This document shows positions 1 to 7,742 of a stretch of DNA of 29,727 nt, piece by piece. The first letter of the stretch is position 1, and each line of letters starts with the position of its first letter. The notes under the pieces were generated by a model. It worked only from the letters and a program-made list of their open reading frames with translations. It made no database searches and had not been told where the DNA came from. Made by a program: the position numbers and the translations under genes. Source of the DNA: a virus; the IMG/VR virus record IMGVR_UViG_3300030012_000451, positions 1 to 29,727 of that record; one strand, 5' to 3'.

Positions 1-99
1 ACAAAACTAAGTGAATTACAAAAACTATCTAAAAGCAAGTTAAGAAGAATAATTAAGGTAGAGGATCAAAAATTTGGTTTTCACCCTAATTTAGAAGAT
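1..99. repeat. Left copy of 99-bp terminal redundancy
   Basis: These 99 bases are identical to the last 99 bases of the window (29629-29727). The repeat lies inside a coding sequence, and the reading frame runs unbroken through the join. An exact 99-base overlap is the usual mark of a circular contig closed by a de Bruijn assembler with an odd k-mer, so it probably reflects a circular or circularly permuted genome rather than a biological direct terminal repeat. Confidence 0.95.
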
Positions 100-432
100 A
101 TAACATTAGGTGAATGGGCAGATATAGAACATTACATAAAATTAGGTGTAGAGAAATTTATGCCACAAATTATGGCAGTTTTATATAGACCAATAGTAGA
201 ACAAAGAAATGATAAATATAGTATTGAAGCATATAATGGTAATATTGATGTCAGGGCAGAATTGTTCAAGAAGATGAAAGCAGAAGATGTACAAGGTGCT
301 ATGGTTTTTTTTTATCATTTAGGAAACGAATTACTGAAGATTTTGCCATTATATTTAACACAAGCTATGACACAAATGGAGAAGGAGATAAAGGACAAAG
401 TTTTGCAGAAAAATGGGGTTACTTTGGCATAA
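1..432 (+). CDS. Tail assembly chaperone, 3' part (gene wraps across the window ends)
   Basis: This is the 3' part of a gene that starts at 29419. Joining 29419-29727 to 100-432 gives a 213-residue protein. It is largely helical and charged, with no signal peptide or membrane segment. It sits between the large terminase and the tail genes, upstream of the tape measure gene, and has a second overlapping frame at its 3' end. Together these match the G/GT-type tail assembly chaperones of siphoviruses, which coat the tape measure before tube assembly. The zero frame stops with TAA at 430-432. A 9-T run at 305-313 contains a canonical -1 slip site, so a longer product ending at 566 is expected. 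The role is inferred from context, the overlapping frame and general resemblance. Confidence 0.7.
   Translation, partial: TKLSELQKLSKSKLRRIIKVEDQKFGFHPNLEDITLGEWADIEHYIKLGVEKFMPQIMAVLYRPIVEQRNDKYSIEAYNGNIDVRAELFKKMKAEDVQGAMVFFYHLGNELLKILPLYLTQAMTQMEKEIKDKVLQKNGVTLA
306..312 (+). other. Probable -1 ribosomal frameshift site T_TTT_TTT
   Basis: Nine Ts occupy 305-313. In the zero frame the codons are GTT (304), TTT (307), TTT (310), TAT (313), so bases 306-312 form the X_XXY_YYZ heptamer T TTT TTT. A -1 slip there moves ribosomes into a frame open from 249 to 566. That frame encodes a well-formed conserved-looking segment (AEKWGYFGIMYRL, then a helical stretch) already before its first ATG, which argues for frameshifting rather than independent initiation. 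I see no clear downstream pseudoknot. Confidence 0.65.
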
Positions 433-566
433 TGTATAGATTGTGTAATGGAGATATAAGTAAATTAGAAACAATAACTAAACTAAATTTATTAGAAGCA
501 TTTACTTGGTTAAGTTATGAAACAGATTTAGAAAGTACAACAAAAGTAAAAATAAATGGTCAATAA
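312..566 (+). CDS. -1 frame extension of the tail assembly chaperone (GT-like product)
   Basis: After a -1 slip at 306-312, translation continues from codon 312 to the TAA at 564-566 and adds about 84 residues. The fusion is about 258 residues against 213 for the zero-frame product. The extension contains a Gly/Asp-rich linker, then AEKWGYFGIMYRL and a helical C-terminus with GDISKLETITKLNLLEAF. This resembles the downstream-frame domain of tail chaperone pairs, which recruits the tail tube protein. An alternative is reinitiation at the ATG at 432-434, which overlaps the zero-frame stop (TAATG). That would give only 44 residues and lose the conserved-looking KWGY stretch, so I favour frameshifting. 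Confidence 0.6.
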   Translation, partial: LSFRKRITEDFAIIFNTSYDTNGEGDKGQSFAEKWGYFGIMYRLCNGDISKLETITKLNLLEAFTWLSYETDLESTTKVKINGQ

Positions 567-1047
567 TAAAACGTATAACAACGTAATAGATACACTTAAA
601 AATTTAGGTACAAATCACTTACAAATAAGCACAACAACAGTAGGTGATATATTTGATATAGATTTAGAAAAGAATACACTTTATCCATTAATGCACCTTA
701 ACCCTGTAAATGTAACAACAAGAAGAACAGAACTTGTATATAACTTTCAAGTTTTTATAATGGATCTAGTAGAACCTGATGGAAGTAATGAACAAGAAGT
801 TTATAGTGATGTATTACAAATATGTATAGATATTATTGGTATATTAAGTAATTCTAAATGGCAAGCACAATTAGCATTAGATATTAATGCACCTGTATAT
901 TTTGCAGAAGGTGATTTTACTTGTGAACCATTTAAAGAAAGATTTGACCAATCAGTAACAGGTTGGGTATTTAATATAGGTTTAACAGTACAAAATAGCT
1001 TTCAAACTTGTGAAGTACCAATGACAAATACATTTATAGGAGAATGA
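556..1047 (+). CDS. Tail completion/terminator-like protein
   Basis: This 163-residue mixed alpha/beta protein has no membrane segments. It starts with ATG at 556, overlapping the end of the frameshifted chaperone frame (stop at 566) by 11 bases, so the two are translationally coupled. The sequence alternates beta strands and polar turns (VTTRRTELVYNFQVFIMDLV) around a central helix, the general look of tail terminator and tail completion proteins that cap the tube. Proteins of this type recur next to the chaperone in Bacteroidetes siphophages. The assignment rests on position and style, with no diagnostic motif. Confidence 0.45.
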   Translation: MVNNKTYNNVIDTLKNLGTNHLQISTTTVGDIFDIDLEKNTLYPLMHLNPVNVTTRRTELVYNFQVFIMDLVEPDGSNEQEVYSDVLQICIDIIGILSNSKWQAQLALDINAPVYFAEGDFTCEPFKERFDQSVTGWVFNIGLTVQNSFQTCEVPMTNTFIGE

Positions 1048-1112
1048 TAAAATTTAAAATAGGCAAATTAACAATACAACTAATACCACCAAAAATATCT
1101 TATGGATTATAA
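1044..1112 (+). CDS. Possible 22-residue peptide
   Basis: A short frame starts at an ATG overlapping the previous stop (ATGA, 1044-1047) and ends at TAA 1110-1112, eleven bases into the next gene. The peptide begins MIKFKIGKLTIQLIPP and is basic and beta-prone. The tight overlaps at both ends are typical of real genes in this genome and it fills an otherwise empty 54-base gap. It could equally be a leader that couples translation of its neighbours. I do not recognise it. Confidence 0.3.
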   Translation: MIKFKIGKLTIQLIPPKISYGL

Positions 1113-1458
1113 CGAACTATTAGAAAAATTAGAAGCAATAAGTATAGGGTTAAAAAGCTATACAGATTATCCACAAGCAGCAACTAACAATGCTAAACGT
1201 GCAAGAAAATGGAAAGAAGAAAATGGTAGTGATTGTGGTACAAGAGTAGGGTGGACAAGATCAGCACAATTAGCAGATAGAAAACCAATAAGTAGAGATA
1301 CAATAGCACGTATGGCATCATTTAAAAGGCATCAACAAAATAAAGATGTACCTTATAGTGAAGGTTGTGGTGGTTTAATGTGGGATGCTTGGGGTGGTTC
1401 TAGTGGTATAAATTGGGCAATTAGTAAATTAAAACAAATAGATAAAGAAAAAAAATAA
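1102..1458 (+). CDS. Stand-alone head-morphogenesis-type domain protein
   Basis: This 118-residue basic protein shows a recognisable phage domain: ATNNAKRARKWKEENGSD, then GWTRSAQLA, an RMASFKRH motif, and C-terminal GGLMWDAWGGSSGINWA. The same layout (A-K-AL-W, S-x-T-I-x-RM-x-SF-x-RH, aWalWGGd-G-W) is known as an accessory domain attached to prohead proteases and portal-neighbouring head proteins in many phages. Here it stands alone among tail genes. Its molecular role is not established. The start is ATG 1102 and the 4-base gap to the next gene indicates one operon. Confidence 0.5.
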   Translation: MDYNELLEKLEAISIGLKSYTDYPQAATNNAKRARKWKEENGSDCGTRVGWTRSAQLADRKPISRDTIARMASFKRHQQNKDVPYSEGCGGLMWDAWGGSSGINWAISKLKQIDKEKK

Positions 1459-1461
1459 ATT

Positions 1462-1911
1462 ATGGCAGATTTAACAACAACAATTACTGAAAGTGTTACC
1501 TTAAATGGTGCAACTAGAGGTACAACAAATGTAATAAACACAACAGGTATAGTAGATGTATTTGAACGTATATTAACTTGTGCTCATTCTAATACAACAA
1601 CTATTGCAGTATTTGGTTCTACACCTCATGCTTCAGCAGGTGCATTAGATGTAGAAAACTGTAAGTATCTTAGGGTAACAAATCTTAGTACAACTGATGA
1701 TATTAAATTAGCACTTATAACTACTAATACTAATTATCAAGTAACAGTAAGAGCAGGTGCATCTCATGTATTATTTCAAGCAGAAAACGTTGCAATAGGT
1801 GAAACTGATACATCACCAGCTTATGGTACGTTGGAAGATATAACAAGTGTACAAGTAAGACCAGCAGCATCAACAGATGTACAAGTAGAAATATTTGCAG
1901 GACTTGTTTAA
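1462..1911 (+). CDS. Small beta-rich virion protein
   Basis: This 149-residue protein is rich in Thr, Ala and Val and starts MADLTTTITESVTLNG. It is predicted to be nearly all beta strand, like decoration or tail-tip accessory proteins of Bacteroidetes phages, with the pattern CKYLRVTNLSTTDDIKLAL and AGASHVLFQ. There is no signal peptide or catalytic motif. It starts 4 bases after the preceding gene, and its stop overlaps the next start (TTTAATGG), so it is translated with its tail-gene neighbours. A structural role is inferred from composition and context. Confidence 0.45.
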   Translation: MADLTTTITESVTLNGATRGTTNVINTTGIVDVFERILTCAHSNTTTIAVFGSTPHASAGALDVENCKYLRVTNLSTTDDIKLALITTNTNYQVTVRAGASHVLFQAENVAIGETDTSPAYGTLEDITSVQVRPAASTDVQVEIFAGLV

Positions 1912-2459
1912 TGGCACAATCTTTTGATAATATAGAAAGATATTTAGAAAGTTTTGGTAAATATGTAGTAAAACAAGCAAAAACAAATTTAACTAAAGCT
2001 AGAAAAAACGTATCTAAAGATTTATACAACTCTATCAAGTTTAAACTAAAACAACAGGGTAGTAGTTATGATGTAGAGTTTTATATGTTAAATTATGGTA
2101 CGTTTGTAGATAAAGGTGTAAGTGGTAATAAAAAAATACAAAACTTTACAACGTATGATGGTAGAAAGGTAGAAAGTCCTTTTAAATATACAAATAAAAT
2201 GCCACCTACAAGTATATTAGCAAAATGGATAAGTGCAAGAAGAATAAAAGGAAGAGATAAAAAAACAGGTAGGTTTATTAGCAATAAATCTTTAGCATAT
2301 CTAATAGCAAGTAAAATAAAAAGAGATGGTATAAAAAGCACAAGTTTTTTCCAAAGACCATTAGGATTAGGTTTAGATAGATTTGGTGTAGGTCTTTTAG
2401 GTGCAATTAAAGAAGATGTTACAACTGCATTTTCAGATATGTATAAAACAACAGTATAA
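1911..2459 (+). CDS. Tail completion protein, HK97 gp10-like
   Basis: This basic 182-residue protein has N-terminal helices (SFDNIERYLESFGKYVVKQA) followed by beta segments around NYGTFVDKGVSG and a C-terminal SLAYLIASKIKRDGI...FF motif. The segment GTFVDKG followed by a helix and FFxRPL is typical of gp10-like and related neck/tail completion proteins, where the mature virion has a ring joining head and tail. It overlaps the previous gene by one base and is followed two bases later by a large tail gene. The family link is by general resemblance; role confidence is moderate. Confidence 0.5.
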   Translation: MAQSFDNIERYLESFGKYVVKQAKTNLTKARKNVSKDLYNSIKFKLKQQGSSYDVEFYMLNYGTFVDKGVSGNKKIQNFTTYDGRKVESPFKYTNKMPPTSILAKWISARRIKGRDKKTGRFISNKSLAYLIASKIKRDGIKSTSFFQRPLGLGLDRFGVGLLGAIKEDVTTAFSDMYKTTV

Positions 2460-2461
2460 TT

Positions 2462-3973
2462 ATGGCAAATTTACAATTAGAACAACAACCAAAATTAAAT
2501 CCATTTCCTGCTGCACAAGATGTAATATTTGCAGTATCAGAAAATACAGTAGTAGCAAATCAAACTAAAGTTAAATTTATAGCTAATGTTTATGTTGATT
2601 GGAATAAAACGGCATTAGGTACTGCTAACACTTTAGTTGCTACACTTAAAACAACACCTAATAATGCAGGTGTAGGTATATTTGACCTAAGACCTATTGT
2701 AGAAAGTTTTGTCAATTCAGATAACATACCTGAACATGCAATAGATACAACATACTCTTTAATCCCTGGATGGAATAATGGGCAACCTAAATTTAAAAAT
2801 AGTGTATATAGCAATCAAAATCAATTTCCTATACATTTAATAGACAAATATAGTTGGGCAAAGCATACTGTGAAGTGGTTAAAAGTTAAATTTCAAATAG
2901 AATATTTAGGTGCAGATGCAACTGAACCTAATAATGTAAATATAGATACAGATTTTTTATTTACAGGTTCTTATCTTTATTATAATGGTTATCTTAGTAA
3001 ACAAGACACTTTAGATTTTGGACAATTTTCTAACAATTTTGGTTGGGATTTAGAAAAAGCAGGTTTTGATTTAGCAGGTAATACTATTAGTTATATACAA
3101 AATTCACCTACATCTAGGTTTTTATCTAATTGTCCTACCGATCAATATGCTAGAATAGGAGATTATGGAACTATACCAATGTTTAATACAATGGATAGAA
3201 GTTTCACAACAGGTTCACCACAATCAGGTACTTGTAGAATAGATTATATAGAAATAAAAATGTATAATGCTTCTGGTTCACCAATAGGTAGTACAATACA
3301 AGTTGATAATTTAAATACAACAGGTGGTTATCAAAACAAAGAACCATATGCTTTGACAAAGTATTTATTTGCAGGTGTATTTCCTGCTAATTTAAGAGGA
3401 TGGAGTACAGATTTTCAAGGACAAATAAACAATATTAGTTATTATACAGTACAAGCATTTGGTGCAAACCATACGGCAGTAACAAAAATTTACAACATAC
3501 ACATTATATGTGATAGTTCTTTTGGATATGAAGGAATAAGATTAGCATGGTTAAACAAATTTGGTGGTTGGGATTACTATACTTTTAATCAAAAGTCAGT
3601 TAGGTCAATAACTACAAGCAAACAACAATACACACAAAATAATGGTACTTGGAATAAATCATTTTATAGACCACATGGTTTTAAAGGTGGCATGAAAAAC
3701 TTTAGAGTAAATGCTAAAGAAAGATTACAAATTAATACAGATTTTTTAAATGATATAGAAAGTACATGGATAGAAGAATTAATGAATAGTCCTGAAGTTT
3801 ATATAATAAATCAATATTCTGATGATGATACTGCTGGAATAATAAACAAATATGTAGAACCTGTAATATTAACAACAAGTTCATTTACAAGAAAGACAAA
3901 AGCAAATGATAAGCTAATACAATATACATTTGAAATAGAACGTAATAGTGATTTAAGAACACAAGCAGTATAA
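2462..3973 (+). CDS. Large tail protein, 503 residues
   Basis: This long, mostly beta protein is rich in Asn, Tyr and Gly, has no membrane segment and contains few cysteines. It begins MANLQLEQQPKLNPFPAAQD. Early on it has a DLRPIVESFV helix, and later alternating strands typical of tail-tip proteins. Homologues of this general form sit just before the hub-like gene in Bacteroidetes siphophages. It is one base from the next gene and clearly co-transcribed. I cannot name a family; a tail or distal tail structural role is inferred from size, composition and order. Confidence 0.45.
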   Translation: MANLQLEQQPKLNPFPAAQDVIFAVSENTVVANQTKVKFIANVYVDWNKTALGTANTLVATLKTTPNNAGVGIFDLRPIVESFVNSDNIPEHAIDTTYSLIPGWNNGQPKFKNSVYSNQNQFPIHLIDKYSWAKHTVKWLKVKFQIEYLGADATEPNNVNIDTDFLFTGSYLYYNGYLSKQDTLDFGQFSNNFGWDLEKAGFDLAGNTISYIQNSPTSRFLSNCPTDQYARIGDYGTIPMFNTMDRSFTTGSPQSGTCRIDYIEIKMYNASGSPIGSTIQVDNLNTTGGYQNKEPYALTKYLFAGVFPANLRGWSTDFQGQINNISYYTVQAFGANHTAVTKIYNIHIICDSSFGYEGIRLAWLNKFGGWDYYTFNQKSVRSITTSKQQYTQNNGTWNKSFYRPHGFKGGMKNFRVNAKERLQINTDFLNDIESTWIEELMNSPEVYIINQYSDDDTAGIINKYVEPVILTTSSFTRKTKANDKLIQYTFEIERNSDLRTQAV

Positions 3974-3974
3974 A

Positions 3975-6851
3975 ATGAGTACACAGTTAATATTATATCC
4001 ACAAAACTATAATAGCTATTCATTTAATAATGTACAACTTATAAATGAATACGCATCTAATAACACATTTGTAACACCTGCAATAAGTACAACAGGTATG
4101 AGTTCAGCAGGTTTAAATTGGGCAGTTTCATTATCAGGTTCAGTTCCTGCACAATTTGGTAATTGGAGATTGTTTTATACTGATACTACTACTGCAATTT
4201 TTAATGCAACTACAATACCTTCTATAAGTACATCAGCTAATACTTTAACTTTATATTCTAGTAGTGGTTCAGGTTCAAATGGTAGTTTAGCAGGTGCATA
4301 TCAAAAAATAAGTGGTTTAAGTATAGGTGGACAATATACGTTAACAATAGAACATAATGCGTTACCATCAGGTTCTGAAGTTCAAATAGGTTGGAAAGGT
4401 GCAGGTATTGTTAATTTTGATGGTTTAGTTGTAGGAACACTTAGTAATACATTTTCTTCATCATTTAATACAGGTAATACTACAACAGTTTTTAATTTTG
4501 TTGCACAAGTAGTTGATCCTATAATATCAATAGCTTATAAAAACACTACAAATCAAACTATAACTATATCTAAAATAAGTGTTACAGAAAACCCTGCTTT
4601 TGTACCACAAACACCTATTGATTTATCTGATGGTCAAGTTATATGTGATTTATATCAAGAAGAAGATATACCATTAAGTTTAAGTATTGATAACTTTAAA
4701 AATGCAGCAGAAAAAACACAAAGCTATTCTAAAGATTTTGATTTACCTGCAACTAAAAGAAACAATAAAATATTTACACATATATTTGATGTACAAAAAA
4801 CAATAAATAATGTATTTGATTTTAATCCATATTTAAGAACTAAAGCAGTATTAAAACAAGATGGTTTATTAATTTTTGAAGGACAATTAAGATTAATAGA
4901 AATAAAAGACAATAATGGTGAAATAAGTTATAATGTAAACTTATTTGCTGAAACTGTTGCACTTAAAGATGTTTTAGAAGGCAGGACTTTTTCACAATTA
5001 AATTTAGAAGAATTAAATCACAATTATAATTACAATAATATTGTTAATTCTTGGGAAGGACAATTAGAATTATTATCAAATTTAGCAGCAGATAGTTTTG
5101 CAAAAAAACCTACACTAGCTGCAAATGAAACTAATGTATTAAAATATCCTTTTATAGATTGGACAGGTAACATAGATTGTACAGGTAGTGAACCATTATT
5201 AAATAGATTAGAAGATGCTTTTAGACCTTTTATACAATGTAAATATTTATTAGATAATATAGCTAGAGAAGCAGGATATACTTTTGTATCAGAATTTTTT
5301 GATAGTGTAGAATTTAGTAAATTATATATAGATTTTAATTGGGGTGCAACTGAAGGCCCTGCTAGTTGGTCAGATAGTGGTTCGACATTTTATCGATTTA
5401 ATGATCCTGATTATTTTGCAGGAACAACAAGTACTGTATGGCAATTTGAACATAATGGTTCATTATTAGGTTATTCTGATTTTGGTGCTAATTCAGGATG
5501 GGATTTAGCAACAAATAAATTTACTTGTCAGCAACAAAATACATATTATAAATTGGGAATAAGATGTCACATAACAAACACAAATATTGGTATAACACAT
5601 ACATTAAATTATTTAAGAATAGTTAGAAACAATGTAAGTGGTACATTTGGTGCAGCAGGTACTAAAGATTATTGGAATATAGCACCACCTAATACAAGTT
5701 TATCAGGAACAAGTGGTAGTAATGACCACTTGTTTACATTTACAAATCTTAGTACACCTGGAATACCATTAGGATTAAATGATGAATTATATATAGAATG
5801 GGAAGCAGCTAATGCTTCAGTATTAAAACAAATGAATGATGATCCTGATCTTTTATCAAATAGTTCAATAGCAGGTTATGCCTATAACAATGCTACTGCC
5901 GTTACATCAGGTAATTTTAACACAAAAAGAGGTGAAACGAAACAATGGGAATTTCTAAAGGGTATAATGACAATGTTTAATTTAATTAGTATGCCTGATC
6001 CAAAAAATGCTAATAATATAATTTTTGAACCTTATGCTGATATGTTTGTTAGTGATACGTCAGGTACTACATTAAATGAAAGAAGCATACAACATGATTG
6101 GACAGATAAAATAGATATATCAAAAATTGATTTAAAACCTATGGAATTAAATCGAATGGTAAAGTTTAAGTATGTACATGATGAAGAAGATTATTCTTTA
6201 CACACTTATAAAATAGCTAGTAATGGTTTTGAATATGGTACTAAAGAGTTAAATGGTTCTTCAGCTATAATAGGATCAAACCAAATAACTAATTTAGTAG
6301 GTGTAGAAGAAATAGTAGCTGAACCTTTTGCACCTACAATAATAAAGCCTATACAGGATGTATTTCCTAACTTTATAATACCTGTTATATATGGTTCAAA
6401 AGGTAATAATACTTTTGATAGTATTGATAATGCACCAAGAATATTATATAATAATGGTAGAGTAAATGGTAATTATGACGTACCAGGACAAAATGGTGTA
6501 GCAGGAGGTGTAAAACCTGATTATTTACAATTCTCACATTTTAATCCATCTGTACCTGCTGACAATACATCTTATGATTATAATTTTGGCTCATGTCAAT
6601 TATTTCCTGGTGTAGCACCTGTATCACAACCTGTAAACAATTTATACAACATATATCATGCACCTTATTATAATGAACTTTATGATGTTAATACTAGAAT
6701 AATGACTTGTAAGGTTTATTTAAATGCTGCTGATGTCAATACATTTGATTTTAGAGATAAAGTAATAATAAAAAATAAAGTATATAGAGTAAATAAAATT
6801 GACTACAAACCTAATGCTTTATCAACTGTTGAATTTATACTATTACCATAA
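3975..6851 (+). CDS. Tail hub/tail-tip protein with N-terminal carbohydrate-binding-like domain
   Basis: At 958 residues this is the largest protein encoded. About residues 25-210 are Ser/Thr/Gly-rich beta strands with a jelly-roll look, like a carbohydrate-binding module. From about residue 225 the sequence changes to hub-like: IDLSDGQVICDLYQEED, SYSKDFDLPATKRNNK and LIFEGQLRLIEI, a pattern seen in tail-tip proteins that mimic baseplate hubs. A second adhesin-like stretch (about residues 470-600) contains Trp/Asn-rich loops before the C-terminal DFRDKVIIKNKVYRVNKID. It is probably the central tail-tip structure with host-binding parts. It overlaps the next gene by one base (TAATG). Confidence 0.5.
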   Translation: MSTQLILYPQNYNSYSFNNVQLINEYASNNTFVTPAISTTGMSSAGLNWAVSLSGSVPAQFGNWRLFYTDTTTAIFNATTIPSISTSANTLTLYSSSGSGSNGSLAGAYQKISGLSIGGQYTLTIEHNALPSGSEVQIGWKGAGIVNFDGLVVGTLSNTFSSSFNTGNTTTVFNFVAQVVDPIISIAYKNTTNQTITISKISVTENPAFVPQTPIDLSDGQVICDLYQEEDIPLSLSIDNFKNAAEKTQSYSKDFDLPATKRNNKIFTHIFDVQKTINNVFDFNPYLRTKAVLKQDGLLIFEGQLRLIEIKDNNGEISYNVNLFAETVALKDVLEGRTFSQLNLEELNHNYNYNNIVNSWEGQLELLSNLAADSFAKKPTLAANETNVLKYPFIDWTGNIDCTGSEPLLNRLEDAFRPFIQCKYLLDNIAREAGYTFVSEFFDSVEFSKLYIDFNWGATEGPASWSDSGSTFYRFNDPDYFAGTTSTVWQFEHNGSLLGYSDFGANSGWDLATNKFTCQQQNTYYKLGIRCHITNTNIGITHTLNYLRIVRNNVSGTFGAAGTKDYWNIAPPNTSLSGTSGSNDHLFTFTNLSTPGIPLGLNDELYIEWEAANASVLKQMNDDPDLLSNSSIAGYAYNNATAVTSGNFNTKRGETKQWEFLKGIMTMFNLISMPDPKNANNIIFEPYADMFVSDTSGTTLNERSIQHDWTDKIDISKIDLKPMELNRMVKFKYVHDEEDYSLHTYKIASNGFEYGTKELNGSSAIIGSNQITNLVGVEEIVAEPFAPTIIKPIQDVFPNFIIPVIYGSKGNNTFDSIDNAPRILYNNGRVNGNYDVPGQNGVAGGVKPDYLQFSHFNPSVPADNTSYDYNFGSCQLFPGVAPVSQPVNNLYNIYHAPYYNELYDVNTRIMTCKVYLNAADVNTFDFRDKVIIKNKVYRVNKIDYKPNALSTVEFILLP

Positions 6852-7741
6852 TGAGTAAAACAATACAAACAAAAAAAGGATTAGTTTTAAAACCTGAAAG
6901 CATATCAGATTTAGGTCACGTAACATTTACTGATGGTACTCTTACAGGTTTATTTGCAGATCAAAAAACTTGTGAAGCGTATGGATATAAATACAATTTA
7001 GCAACAGGTACTTGTAGTGCATTCACAACAAATTTTAATATAGTAGGTTCTGTAACTGAAAGAAATAAAATTAATTTAGGAACAAATAATGAAATACCTG
7101 CAAATACACAAAATAATTTTGTTATAGGTACGAATAATTTACAAGATGGTTTTAATAATAATACTTTTATTTTAGGTAATGAACATGAAATAGAAGCAAA
7201 AATAAAAAATGCTTCTATATTAGGTGGTTCAAGAGCAACAGTAAATAGACAATCAGAAGTAGCAATAGGTGGTGGTGCAAGAGCAATATCAGATAGCACA
7301 AATGCAGTAACATTTAATAGTAGAAGAAAAACATCAACATTAGAACTTAGTTGTGTTACAATAGATAATACTGCAACTAATATGACAATACAAGGTGATG
7401 GTGAAAGTTTTATAAATGTAGAAAATAATTCTATAATAGGTTATGATATTTATATAACAAGATTAGAACTAGGTGGTAGTAGTGGTACGGCTGGTAATTA
7501 CTCATATAGAAATATTAGAGGTGCAGTCAAAATTAACCAAGTTGGTGTAATGCGTTTTGACGTTGGTTTTAGTAGAAATATATCAAAAGTAGGAGTAAAT
7601 GGTACGTGTATAATGGCTGACAGTACAACTGGTAGCGTTCCGTCAATAAGTGTAAACGTACAAGATAGAAATAACGTACATAATTTATGGAGTGCAAGCG
7701 TAACACTACATGAAGTAATAAGTGAAACAAATATAGTATAA
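6851..7741 (+). CDS. Tail fibre-like protein with beta-helical repeats
   Basis: This 296-residue protein has a middle section (about residues 70-150) made of short repeats such as NKINLGTNNEI, NNFVIGTNNL, NTFILGNEHEI, ASILGGSRATV and EVAIGGGARA. The spacing resembles the left-handed beta-roll repeats of trimeric YadA-type adhesin heads. The C-terminal half looks like a globular beta domain. It follows the hub gene with a one-base overlap and precedes the tape measure, a fitting place for a receptor-binding fibre or tail-tip spike. The repeat pattern is visible; trimerisation and receptor binding are inferred. Confidence 0.5.
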   Translation: MSKTIQTKKGLVLKPESISDLGHVTFTDGTLTGLFADQKTCEAYGYKYNLATGTCSAFTTNFNIVGSVTERNKINLGTNNEIPANTQNNFVIGTNNLQDGFNNNTFILGNEHEIEAKIKNASILGGSRATVNRQSEVAIGGGARAISDSTNAVTFNSRRKTSTLELSCVTIDNTATNMTIQGDGESFINVENNSIIGYDIYITRLELGGSSGTAGNYSYRNIRGAVKINQVGVMRFDVGFSRNISKVGVNGTCIMADSTTGSVPSISVNVQDRNNVHNLWSASVTLHEVISETNIV

Positions 7742-7742
7742 T

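Noticed and set aside
1-99. 99-base repeat as a phage direct terminal repeat or att site
   Set aside because: The length equals a common assembler overlap and it lies inside a coding sequence; no integrase is present.
432-566. Independent 44-codon gene starting at the TAATG overlap
   Set aside because: The conserved-looking KWGY segment lies upstream of that ATG in the same frame, which fits frameshifting better; kept only as an alternative.
644-655. TATATTTG strings inside genes (for example near 647, 2677, 4783 and 28590) as promoters
   Set aside because: They encode ordinary Ile-Phe-Asp runs in AT-rich coding DNA, and the 13-base upstream element is absent.
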